From an uncultured Oscillospiraceae bacterium (GTDB taxonomy: Bacteria > Bacillota > Clostridia > Oscillospirales > Oscillospiraceae): a stretch of 16,276 nucleotides of DNA. Positions within the stretch are counted from its first letter, which is position 1. Every line of letters begins with the position of its first letter. Where the stretch lies: the NCBI GenBank assembly GCA_934597585.1, contig CAKTSA010000034.1, forward strand, positions 1 through 16,276. Direction: 5' to 3'. Below, one piece after another: positions 1-6,884 of this stretch. A program made the translations under genes and the position numbers. The notes beneath the pieces were generated by a model. The model had not been told where the DNA came from. It did not search any database and saw only the letters and a list, made by a program, of their open reading frames with translations.

Positions 1-329
1 GTCAGAATCAACTGCTGGCCACTCTGAGAGAAAGCGGCTGCGTTGATCCTGACATTTTCATATCCAAGAGCAATAAGCTGACCGAACAGCTCCGCGCCGT
101 CAAGCAAGCCAAAAGCAGGATCCTCAACCAAGACGGTGATGATACCATCCCCTGCACCCAGGAGCTTATCACCATCCTAAAAGGAGGGCCTGAAACGCTG
201 CGTGATTTTGACGGGGAGCTGTTCGGTCAGCTTATTGACAAGGTCATCATCGAGAGCAACACCAGCCTGCGGTTTCGCCTAAAAAATGGGCTGGAGCTGC
301 GGGAGAGCATAGAAAGGACGGTGCGGTAA
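1..329 (+). CDS. Large serine recombinase, C-terminal fragment (5' end outside window)
   Basis: The reading frame is open from base 3 to the TAA at 327-329 and gives 108 residues. The visible part is the C-terminal tail of a large serine recombinase: a helical, charged segment followed by the family's typical ending (DKVIIESNTSLRFRLKNGLE, then a short tail). The catalytic resolvase domain and the recombinase domain would lie upstream of the window, so nothing can be said about whether they are intact. The stop overlaps the start of the next recombinase gene by one base (TAATG), so the two are probably translationally coupled. Large serine recombinases catalyse integration and excision of mobile elements between short att sites. 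Family assignment rests on the tail and on the two recombinase genes that follow. Confidence 0.8.
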   Translation, partial: QNQLLATLRESGCVDPDIFISKSNKLTEQLRAVKQAKSRILNQDGDDTIPCTQELITILKGGPETLRDFDGELFGQLIDKVIIESNTSLRFRLKNGLELRESIERTVR

Positions 330-1069
330 TGGGCAACAGAAAGCTGCCCTTCGGGTACAAGATGGTCATGGGCGAGATAGTCGTTCATCCGCAGGAGGCA
401 CAGGCGGTGCAGGGCATCTATACCCGCTATCTGGCGGGGGCATCCTTCAACGACATTACTGACCACCTGAAAGAAAAAGGCCCACCCTACGATGCGGACA
501 AGCCCTGGAACAAGAATATGGTGGCCCGTATTCTGGAGGACAACCGCTACGCTGGTACGGAGCGTTTTCCCGCTATCCTCTCCCCAGAGCAGCTACAGAA
601 AGCCACCCAGCGCCGGTCAGAGCGCAAGCCTGTAGTGCAGATCACCGAAGTGCAAAAGACGCTGCGCCGCCTGTGCAACGGTAGGCCCAGCGAGGCGGTG
701 GAATCGCAGGTGCTGTCCCTGCTGAACTATCTCGCGGCAGCGCCGGAGCAAATCAAGCCGCAGCCACAGGCAGTCAACCGTGGTGAACTGGCCGAAATGG
801 AGCGGCGATTTTCCACAGCACTCACCACCATCCCGGTGGATGAGAACAACGCTAAAGAGCTCGCCCTGCGGCTGGCAGGAATGCAATATAACGTCATCGG
901 CAGCAGCGAGTACGAAAGCCAACGACTGCGGCATCTGTTCATCGCCGCCGTACCAATGGCAGAGATCGATGCCGAATTGCTGAAAAGTACCGTGTCACAG
1001 ATCTATGTCAAAAAGGGGCAGGCCAGCCTGTTGCTGAAAAACGGCCAGATCATCGAGAGGAGCCAGTGA
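329..1069 (+). CDS. Recombinase-family protein lacking the catalytic resolvase domain
   Basis: This 246-residue protein begins directly in what is normally the middle of a large serine recombinase. Residues 1-90 match the DNA-binding 'recombinase' domain (PFGYKMV near the start, then an IYTRYL helix and an NRYAGTERFP segment). The rest is a helical C-terminal region ending in a strand-rich tail (SQIYVKKGQASLLLKNGQ). There is no N-terminal resolvase domain, no RVST-type catalytic serine and no zinc ribbon. The ATG overlaps the upstream TAA, and AAAGGA at 313-318 is a reasonable ribosome binding site, so the short form looks deliberate and not a broken gene. It could be a DNA-binding partner of the flanking full-length recombinases; that role is inference. 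Confidence 0.82.
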   Translation: MGNRKLPFGYKMVMGEIVVHPQEAQAVQGIYTRYLAGASFNDITDHLKEKGPPYDADKPWNKNMVARILEDNRYAGTERFPAILSPEQLQKATQRRSERKPVVQITEVQKTLRRLCNGRPSEAVESQVLSLLNYLAAAPEQIKPQPQAVNRGELAEMERRFSTALTTIPVDENNAKELALRLAGMQYNVIGSSEYESQRLRHLFIAAVPMAEIDAELLKSTVSQIYVKKGQASLLLKNGQIIERSQ

Positions 1070-2694
1070 ACGTGGGAGAGAACAAGCCGAAGGTGATCGT
1101 GATACCCGCAGCGCCAAAGAACACAGAACCTACCGAGCAGCGGCAGCTCCGGGTGGCGGCCTACTGCCGGGTATCCACCAAAGAGGAGGATCAGCTCAAC
1201 AGCTACGAGGCGCAGAAAAATTACTATACCGATAAGATCATGGAGAACAAGTCGTGGACGATGGCCGACATTTTCGCGGATGAAGGTACCACCGGCACAT
1301 CGGTCAAGAAGCGGGCAGACTTCATGCGGATGATGAAATGGTGTAAACAGGGCAAGATCGACCTGATCCTCACCAAGTCTGTCTCCCGCTTCGCCCGCAA
1401 TACCGTGGACTGCCTCAATTATGTCCGAATGCTGAAAGCACAGGGCATCGCAGTCTACTTTGAAAAAGAAAACATCAATTCCATGGACGAGTCCACAGAA
1501 CTGATGCTGACCATGATGGGGGCCTTCGCGCAGGCGGAGAGCGAGTCCATCTCCGGCAATATTCAGGCAGGCAAGCGCTACGCTATGCAGCGTGGTGAAG
1601 CCACCATTAACTACTACAATCTGTACGCCTATGAAAAAGGGCCGGACGGTAAGCCGCAGATCATTCCGGAACAGGCCGAAGTGGTAAAAGAAATATATGC
1701 CCGCTACCTCCGGGGAGACAGTCTCCCTATGATTTGCAGATACTTGGAGGCACAGCATATTCCCAACATCCGTGGAGGAACGACATGGGGACATTCAGCA
1801 GTACGCGGCATCCTCTCCAATGAGAAATATGTAGGTGACGTCCTGATGCAAAAGACATTTCGACAGGACTGCCTCAGCCACAAGGCCATCCGCAACACAG
1901 GACAGCGACCTATGTATCTGGTGCAAAATAATCATGAAGCGATCATAGACCGCAAGACATACGACGCTGCTCAGACAGAGTTGGCTCGTCGTACCGCAAT
2001 AAAGGGTACCACAGAGAAAAGTACCCCCAGCGGCAGAAGCAGCTATATGCCCATGTACGCTCTGTCGGAGCGTGTGTTCTGCGGTGAATGTGGTACACGC
2101 TACCGCCGCTGCACATGGGTCAACAAGGGAAAGAAGCACATCGTTTGGCGCTGTGTCAGCCGTATCGACTACGGCAAGAAATACTGCCATACCTCACCCT
2201 CCGTGGATGAACAGCAGCTCCAGCAGGCCATCCTGCGGGCAATCAACAGCATAATGTCTGAGAAGCCCGCACTGGTGCGACAGGTCACAGAAAATCTACA
2301 GGTGGTGATACATCCCAGCCGAAGCGGAGAACTTACCATCGCAGAGATTGACCATCAACTGGAAATGCTGGCGCAAGAATTTGACATCGCCTTCATCACT
2401 GTAGCCTCCGGCAATAGTACCGACTACATGGAACGATTCAAGACGATCCTTTCCCAGCAGGCAGAGCTGAAGGCCAAACGCGCCGAGCTGAAGCAACAGC
2501 AAACAGAAGATGCAGAACTGACCAGCCACATGGAACAGGCCACAGATACTCTGGGACAGGCCGGTACAGCCATTACTGAATGGGACGAATACCAAATTCG
2601 TGCGTTGGTAGAGTCAGTCAGGATATTGTCCAAAGATGAAATACTGGTCCGGCTGAAAAGCGGGATTGAGAAAACCGAAAAATTGCAAGGGTAG
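1066..2694 (+). CDS. Large serine recombinase (site-specific integrase/excisionase of the mobile element)
   Basis: This 542-residue protein has the full domain order of a large serine recombinase. The resolvase domain spans about residues 28-170, with YCRVST giving the predicted nucleophile Ser37 and SVSRFARN near 105-112 supplying the conserved arginines. The recombinase domain spans about 185-300. A zinc ribbon follows, with cysteines near 339, 342, 363 and 374, then a helical coiled-coil-like region at about 420-500. The GTG start overlaps the previous stop (GTGA). AGAGGAG at 1056-1062 is only 3 bases from this GTG, so the in-frame GTG at 1072 is a credible alternative. All key residues are present, so it is probably the active enzyme that moves the element whose end is seen here. 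Confidence 0.93.
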   Translation: MNVGENKPKVIVIPAAPKNTEPTEQRQLRVAAYCRVSTKEEDQLNSYEAQKNYYTDKIMENKSWTMADIFADEGTTGTSVKKRADFMRMMKWCKQGKIDLILTKSVSRFARNTVDCLNYVRMLKAQGIAVYFEKENINSMDESTELMLTMMGAFAQAESESISGNIQAGKRYAMQRGEATINYYNLYAYEKGPDGKPQIIPEQAEVVKEIYARYLRGDSLPMICRYLEAQHIPNIRGGTTWGHSAVRGILSNEKYVGDVLMQKTFRQDCLSHKAIRNTGQRPMYLVQNNHEAIIDRKTYDAAQTELARRTAIKGTTEKSTPSGRSSYMPMYALSERVFCGECGTRYRRCTWVNKGKKHIVWRCVSRIDYGKKYCHTSPSVDEQQLQQAILRAINSIMSEKPALVRQVTENLQVVIHPSRSGELTIAEIDHQLEMLAQEFDIAFITVASGNSTDYMERFKTILSQQAELKAKRAELKQQQTEDAELTSHMEQATDTLGQAGTAITEWDEYQIRALVESVRILSKDEILVRLKSGIEKTEKLQG

Positions 2695-2730
2695 GTCATC
2701 AAGAACCAAGAACAGAGATTATATAAGGCA

Positions 2731-2759
2731 TTGTAGCAGAAGGCAAGTTATGATAGTAT
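2731..2759 (+). promoter_or_regulatory. Weak candidate promoter for the BRO/DinD-like gene
   Basis: TTGTAG at 2731-2736 and TAGTAT at 2754-2759 are separated by 17 bases. Both are imperfect sigma-A-type hexamers. The inverted repeat that begins at 2761 would then sit across the transcription start, as an operator would. The hexamer match is modest and the call is tentative. Confidence 0.25.
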
Positions 2760-2760
2760 A

Positions 2761-2787
2761 TGTTGTGCAAGCGCCACTTGCACAACA
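2761..2787. repeat. Perfect 11-bp inverted repeat with a 5-base spacer
   Basis: TGTTGTGCAAG (2761-2771) and CTTGCACAACA (2777-2787) are exact reverse complements around CGCCA. No T-tract follows on the plus strand, so it is a poor terminator. It lies between the recombinase operon and the BRO/DinD-like gene. It could be an operator, a recombinase or accessory-protein binding site, or an mRNA hairpin. Confidence 0.85.
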
Positions 2788-2846
2788 ATCCTTAAGCTGA
2801 ACAGTAACATCACAATACTTGATTAAATTAGATGGAGAGGACAATT

Positions 2847-3734
2847 ATGTCACAGAACGATAAAATCCAGCTTTTTGAGGATAAGCGTATCCGCACCGCA
2901 TGGGATGAAGAAAAGGAAGAATGGTACTTTTCCGTTGTAGATGTCGTTGCAGTTCTGACGGATCAGCCAGATGCCCGTCATGCCAGTACATATTGGGCAG
3001 TTTTAAAGAAGCGGCTGAATAACGAGGGCGCAGGCCAACTGCTTACAAATTGTAAGCAGTTGAAAATGACTGCCTCGGATGGGCGGAAACGTTTGACCGA
3101 CGTAGCCGACACCGAGCAGCTTCTCCGTATCATCCAGTCTATTCCCTCGCCCAAAGCAGAACCATTCAAGCTGTGGCTGGCGCAGGTCGGCAGAGAGCGT
3201 ATCGAGGAAACCATTGATCCGGAGTTGACCATTGAACGGGCACTGGAGACATACCTCAAGAAGGGCTATACCCGCGAGTGGATCAATCAGCGACTGCAAG
3301 CTATCCAAGTTCGCAAGGAGCTGACGGATGAATGGGATGCTCGTGGCGTGCAGAAGGGTGTGGAGTACGCAATACTTACCGACGAGATCTCCCGTGCATG
3401 GTCGGGAATGTCCACCCGACAATATAAGAATTTCAAGGGTCTGAAGAAAGAAAACCTTCGTGACAACATGACCACGCTGGAGTTGGTGCTGAATATGCTG
3501 GCGGAGGCAACCACCACGGAGATATCCAAGCAGAAATCTCCGGAGTCATTTTCGGAAAACATTGATGTGGCGCGTGCTGGAGGCAAGGTAGCTGGTGATG
3601 CACGGAAAGCCATCGAAAGCCAAACTGGTGTCCCTGTTATTACCTCCAAAAACGCTGCACAGCTCAATCAGGTCGTGACAGATCTGCTAGAGGGTGCGGC
3701 TACGTCACCGGAAAAGCAAGACAAAAAGCGTTGA
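2847..3734 (+). CDS. BRO-N domain protein, DNA-damage-inducible protein D (DinD)-like
   Basis: This gives 295 residues from the ATG at 2847, chosen because GGAGAGG at 2834-2840 lies 6 bases upstream; the in-frame ATG at 2832 overlaps that site. Residues ~5-110 resemble the BRO-N/antirepressor fold (WYFSVVDVVAVLTD, then a QLKM segment and SIPSPKAEPFKLWLAQVG). The C-terminal half (ELTDEWDARGV, FKGLKKENLRDNMTTLEL, RAGGKVAGDARKAIES) is characteristic of the DinD-like family. BRO-N proteins bind DNA and are common in phages and mobile elements; E. coli DinD inhibits RecA filaments. Whether this homologue does so is unknown, and I see no clostridial LexA box (GAACN4GTTC) upstream. It probably travels with the recombinases as element cargo. 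Confidence 0.85.
   Translation: MSQNDKIQLFEDKRIRTAWDEEKEEWYFSVVDVVAVLTDQPDARHASTYWAVLKKRLNNEGAGQLLTNCKQLKMTASDGRKRLTDVADTEQLLRIIQSIPSPKAEPFKLWLAQVGRERIEETIDPELTIERALETYLKKGYTREWINQRLQAIQVRKELTDEWDARGVQKGVEYAILTDEISRAWSGMSTRQYKNFKGLKKENLRDNMTTLELVLNMLAEATTTEISKQKSPESFSENIDVARAGGKVAGDARKAIESQTGVPVITSKNAAQLNQVVTDLLEGAATSPEKQDKKR
3036..3062. repeat. 27-base near-perfect palindrome inside the BRO/DinD-like gene
   Basis: Arms CAACTGCTTACAA (3036-3048) and TTGTAAGCAGTTG (3050-3062) are exact reverse complements around a single A at 3049. It is codon-aligned and encodes QLLTNCKQL, residues 64-72. Confidence 0.9.
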
Positions 3735-3776
3735 TTTATAAACAACAAAACCTGCGGGTAGGTACAAGTTTGCAAA

Positions 3777-3823
3777 CAAGCTTTAGATGCCATGCGGTGA
3801 AAACCGCATGGCATCAAGCTTTT
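3777..3823 (+). terminator. Rho-independent terminator after the BRO/DinD-like gene
   Basis: GATGCCATGCGGT (3786-3798) pairs exactly with ACCGCATGGCATC (3803-3815) around a GAAA tetraloop. Past a two-base TA bulge the stem continues with AAGCTT on both sides. A short TTTT run (3820-3823) partly overlaps the stem base. It lies about 45 bases after the BRO/DinD stop. The T-tract is short, so termination strength is uncertain. Confidence 0.7.
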
Positions 3824-3874
3824 CCTGGGTTCGTTACACCCCGCCCCCAAAACGGCATAGCCCCTTTTGACAAT

Positions 3875-3911
3875 AAAAGCAGCCGCTCGGAATACTCCGG
3901 GCGGCTGCTTT
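3875..3911 (-). terminator. Terminator of oleate hydratase (possibly bidirectional)
   Basis: AAAGCAGCCGCTCGGA (3876-3891) pairs with TCCGGGCGGCTGCTTT (3896-3911) around ATAC, with one G-T wobble. On the minus strand the stem is followed by TTTTATTG, as expected for termination of the gene ending at 3948. A-rich and T-rich flanks on both sides allow it to work in both directions. Confidence 0.85.
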
Positions 3912-3947
3912 GTTGCGCTGATTGCGATAGGACGTGCTGCCGACGGA

Positions 3948-5726
3948 TCAAATCACGTGATATTCCTTCAGCAGCTTTTCGATGTCGGTACCCTCGATCT
4001 TGCCCAGCAGCTTTTTGACGGCCATTTTCTCCACCAGGCCCATGTCCATGTCGGTGGCCTTCTTGCCGTCCCGCAGCTTCACGGTGGCGTTCAGCAGGTC
4101 GCGGACGTCATACACGCTGCCCCAGACCTCCGGCACGCCGCGGTCCACGTTCAGCAGGGTGTAGACGGCCTCCATGCCGGTGCGCATGGAATACTCGGTG
4201 GTGAAGATGGTGTCCCGGGGCGTCTCGGCAAACTGGCCCAGGAAGGCGAAGTTCACGCTGCCGTCGGGCACCACGTTGGGCCGGTCGCCATAGGCGCGGG
4301 GCATGAAGAATGCGTCGATATACGGCATCATGACCGGCACGGTGTTGGCGCTGTTCTCCGCCAGATCAGCGATCTGATCCTCCGGCACGCCGATGTGGTA
4401 CAGCCACTCCATGCAGATCTCCTTGCCGGAGCACATGCGCATGGGCTTTTTGATGAAATCGCCGGGCTTGTCGGTGAACAGGGAGTACACCCACACCAGG
4501 CAGTGATCCTTGGGCTGATCCCGGAACTGGGGCTGGCGGTTGATGGTCCAGCTCATGAGCCAGCTGGAGTCCTTCACGGTGACGATGCCGCCGGTGACCA
4601 CATGGCCGGTAAAGGGATCCCGCTTGCAGATGTTCTTGATATAGGGGATGATCTTCTGATCCAGCGTCTCCACGGTGGCGCTCATCCAATTGGTCTGCTC
4701 GGGATCGTGGCAGAACTTGTCGGGATGGCCGAAGGCGGGATCCTGGGCGGCGATCTTACGCCACATATCCCAGCCGCCGCCCTCCTTCAATTCAGTGTTG
4801 TAAGCGGCGGGCTTGTCCTGACTGCCCATGGAGGAGTTCTCCACGCAGCCGCCGTTGGTGATGAACACCAGATCGTTTTCCGTCAGGTCGATACCGCCGG
4901 CCTCGCCGTTCTCGATAATGTCGATGCGCTTGGCCAGCTTGTGCTTCGGGTCGGAGCAGTCGAACTCCACGTTTGTCACCTGCACGCCGTAGTGGAACTG
5001 GACGTTGTGGCTCTCCAGATACTTCACCATAGGCAGGATCATGGACTCATACTGGTTATACTTGGTGAAGCGCAGAGCGGTAAAGTCGGGCAGTCCGCCG
5101 ATGTGGTGGATATACCGCTGGATATACAGCTTCATCTCCAGCGCGCTGTGCCAGTTCTCAAAGGCGAACATGGTGCGCCAGTACAGCCAGAAGTTGGAGC
5201 TCAGCACCTCGTCATCGAAGAAATCGGTGATCTTCTTGTCCTGCAGGTCCTCGTTGGGGGTGAAGAACAGCTTCATGATCTCCATGGCGCCCTTGTCGGA
5301 GATATCGAACTTGCCGTCGGTGTGGGCGTCCTGCCCACGGTTGACGGTGGCGCGGCACAGGGAGTAGTTGGGGTCCTCCTTGTTGAGCCAGTAATACTCG
5401 TCCAGAACGCTGACGCCCTCCGTCTCGATGGAGGGGATGGAGCGGAACAGATCCCACATGACCTCGAAATGGTTGTCCATCTCACGGCCGCCACGCATGA
5501 CGTAGCCCAGATTCTCGAACTTATAGCCGTCGCAGGCGCCGCCGGGGAGATTGCCCTTCTCCAGAATGTGGACGTGCTCGCCCTTCATCTGGCCGTCACG
5601 CACCAGATAGCAGGCGGCGGTCAGGGCCGCTAGGCCGCTGCCCACGATATAGGCGGATTTCTGATCCACACCCTCCGGCTTCTTGGGGCGGGCAAACGCT
5701 TCATAATTACCACTGGAATAATACAT
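3948..5726 (-). CDS. ohyA: Oleate hydratase (myosin-cross-reactive antigen family), FAD-dependent
   Basis: Oleate hydratase (EC 4.2.1.53) adds water across the cis-9 double bond of oleate and related unsaturated fatty acids, giving 10-hydroxy products. The protein has 592 residues, within the family's usual 560-650. The FAD-binding Rossmann motif is GSGLAALTAACYL at about residues 29-41. The family signature RGGREM is at 78-83. Glu82 and Tyr201 occupy the positions I recall as catalytic in the Staphylococcus aureus enzyme. There is no signal peptide, so it is cytosolic or peripherally membrane-bound. The start is supported by AGGAGG (5734-5739 on the complement) 7 bases upstream. A TetR-type regulator lies just upstream on the same strand, but a terminator separates them. 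In gut Firmicutes this enzyme is linked to detoxification of host and dietary unsaturated fatty acids. Confidence 0.96.
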   Translation of the reverse strand: MYYSSGNYEAFARPKKPEGVDQKSAYIVGSGLAALTAACYLVRDGQMKGEHVHILEKGNLPGGACDGYKFENLGYVMRGGREMDNHFEVMWDLFRSIPSIETEGVSVLDEYYWLNKEDPNYSLCRATVNRGQDAHTDGKFDISDKGAMEIMKLFFTPNEDLQDKKITDFFDDEVLSSNFWLYWRTMFAFENWHSALEMKLYIQRYIHHIGGLPDFTALRFTKYNQYESMILPMVKYLESHNVQFHYGVQVTNVEFDCSDPKHKLAKRIDIIENGEAGGIDLTENDLVFITNGGCVENSSMGSQDKPAAYNTELKEGGGWDMWRKIAAQDPAFGHPDKFCHDPEQTNWMSATVETLDQKIIPYIKNICKRDPFTGHVVTGGIVTVKDSSWLMSWTINRQPQFRDQPKDHCLVWVYSLFTDKPGDFIKKPMRMCSGKEICMEWLYHIGVPEDQIADLAENSANTVPVMMPYIDAFFMPRAYGDRPNVVPDGSVNFAFLGQFAETPRDTIFTTEYSMRTGMEAVYTLLNVDRGVPEVWGSVYDVRDLLNATVKLRDGKKATDMDMGLVEKMAVKKLLGKIEGTDIEKLLKEYHVI

Positions 5727-5777
5727 AGTAAAACCTCCTGTAAGCTCGTTGCTTTATGTTTTCTTCTTGATGAGGAA

Positions 5778-5806
5778 AGCATACATCCTGCCCGGAAAAT
5801 CTTCAA
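5778..5806 (-). promoter_or_regulatory. Candidate promoter of ohyA
   Basis: Read on the minus strand, TTGAAG (5806-5801) and TATGCT (5783-5778) are 17 bases apart. They lie about 50-80 bases upstream of the ohyA start and downstream of the TetR-gene terminator. This would let ohyA be transcribed independently. Each hexamer matches consensus at four positions. Confidence 0.5.
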
Positions 5807-5814
5807 TAAACAGA

Positions 5815-5846
5815 AAAATCCCGGTGATAAGTTTTTTATCACCGGG
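5815..5846 (-). terminator. Terminator of the TetR-family regulator gene
   Basis: CCCGGTGATAA (5820-5830) and TTATCACCGGG (5836-5846) form an 11-bp perfect stem with a 5-base loop. On the minus strand it is followed by ATTTTT. It lies about 25 bases past the regulator's stop codon. A TTATCA word recurs just outside the stem at 5866-5870, so a second role as a binding site is conceivable. Confidence 0.85.
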
Positions 5847-5868
5847 ACGCAAGGTGTTCAGTTTTTTA

Positions 5869-6450
5869 TCATTCGTCCTCGTTTGATAAAGGCTTGTCGG
5901 TGCGCAGGCGCTCCAGCGCGGCGCGGATGCTGCCGTGGATCACCTGCTCCAGCCGCTCCACGATGACCTGCGGGTCGCCCTTCATGTCGCTTTTCACCCA
6001 GTCCAGCATCAGCCCCACGAACATATACTTATACAGCGTGGCGATGAAGGCCTTGTCCTCCGGGCGCACGGACATCCCCCGGGCCTGCTCCTCCACCACG
6101 CCCTCCAGTAGGTCATAGGTCAGCTTGTAGAGATAGTTCTCCACCTGCTCCCGGCTGACGGAGCGGTAGACGTTCAGAATGAAGGGTTTATTCTCCTGCA
6201 CCGCCTCGAAGATCTGCAGCAGCCCCTGCTGCCATGTCTCATAGGTTTTCTTGCCCGCCAGGGCGCGGCTGGCGTCCTCCTGGCAGCTCCACTCCACCAG
6301 ATCATAGATGTCCTTGAAGTGGTAGTAGAAGGTCATGCGGTTGATGCCGCAGTCGTCGGTGATGTCGCTGACGGTGATCTTGTGCAGCGGCTTCTCCAGC
6401 AGCAGCTTTTTCAGTGACGCCTCCAGCGCCCGCTTGGTGACCTGTGACAT
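5869..6450 (-). CDS. TetR/AcrR-family transcriptional regulator, likely controller of ohyA
   Basis: The protein has 193 residues, typical for TetR regulators. The N-terminal helix-turn-helix covers about residues 24-47 (ITVSDITDDCGINRMTFYYHF), followed by the usual linker into a helical ligand-binding domain. The divergent C-terminal half resembles the TetR_C/DhaS-type group found in Firmicutes. The start codon has AAAGGAGG (6457-6464 on the complement) 6 bases upstream. It lies directly upstream of ohyA on the same strand, with a strong terminator between them. Control of ohyA in response to fatty acid is a reasonable inference from the pairing, but I could not find a clear palindromic operator. 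The ligand is unknown. Confidence 0.9.
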   Translation of the reverse strand: MSQVTKRALEASLKKLLLEKPLHKITVSDITDDCGINRMTFYYHFKDIYDLVEWSCQEDASRALAGKKTYETWQQGLLQIFEAVQENKPFILNVYRSVSREQVENYLYKLTYDLLEGVVEEQARGMSVRPEDKAFIATLYKYMFVGLMLDWVKSDMKGDPQVIVERLEQVIHGSIRAALERLRTDKPLSNEDE

Positions 6451-6470
6451 GGGGTGCCTCCTTTACCGGC

Positions 6471-6842
6471 TTGTCATATGAGCAAGCGTGTTTTCAGCCG
6501 GATTTCTGCTCCGGCACGGTTTTCCCCATGCCGCCCAGAAGCTTTCCGGCGAGAGTATTGCCAAGGGATCTGACGCAGCAACACATTTTCCCGCCAGGAC
6601 TGCGCCTGTCCCTGTGCATCGATGGTACCACAGACATATGAATAAATCAACACAGACCGCGCATGCAGTGCAGCTGCGCACGTGGAGTCCGGCCGCAGAA
6701 GAGAGCGGAACATGACAAATCCGCGCAGTGACCTTCAGGCGAAGTACCCCTGGGTCACAGTGATCTACCGCTGATGAAAGGCGACAGAAAAAGCGCTTGT
6801 AAAATATCTCCTTTCTGCGCGTTGGTACAATTGGCACAAAAA
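6471..6842. other. Gene-poor 370-bp region upstream of the TetR-family gene
   Basis: I see no convincing coding region on either strand: open frames here have no homology I recognise, no ribosome binding site, and cross into neighbouring genes in the wrong frame. A weak minus-strand promoter (TTGATT at 6650-6645, 17 bases, TACCAT at 6627-6622) could serve the TetR gene with a leader of about 170 bases. A bulged inverted repeat lies at 6728-6758. Confidence 0.5.
6728..6758. repeat. Bulged inverted repeat in the region upstream of the TetR gene
   Basis: GTGACC (6728-6733) and CAGG (6736-6739) pair with CCTG (6749-6752) and GGTCAC (6753-6758), with a two-base TT bulge and a 9-base loop. It is an operator or RNA hairpin candidate with no known assignment. 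Confidence 0.6.
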
Positions 6843-6870
6843 GAAAGCCCCCGCGGCCGCGGGGGCTTTC
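6836..6870 (-). terminator. Terminator of the MFS transporter gene
   Basis: GAAAGCCCCCGCGG (6843-6856) and CCGCGGGGGCTTTC (6857-6870) form a perfect 28-base palindrome. On the minus strand it is followed by a TTTTT run (6842-6838 region). It lies about 15 bases past the MFS stop codon. Confidence 0.88.
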
Positions 6871-6884
6871 CTGATATGCGGAGG

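Noticed and set aside
2761..2787. Inverted repeat as terminator of the recombinase operon
   Set aside because: No run of T follows the stem in the plus direction.
2695..2846. Possible SOS (LexA) box upstream of the DinD-like gene
   Set aside because: No GAACN4GTTC-type site is present; the only strong dyad is the unrelated 2761-2787 repeat.
3867..5633. A 588-codon open frame on the plus strand
   Set aside because: It lies antisense to ohyA, is rich in His/Val/Leu/Gly repeats typical of the reverse strand of GC-biased codons, and has no recognisable domain.
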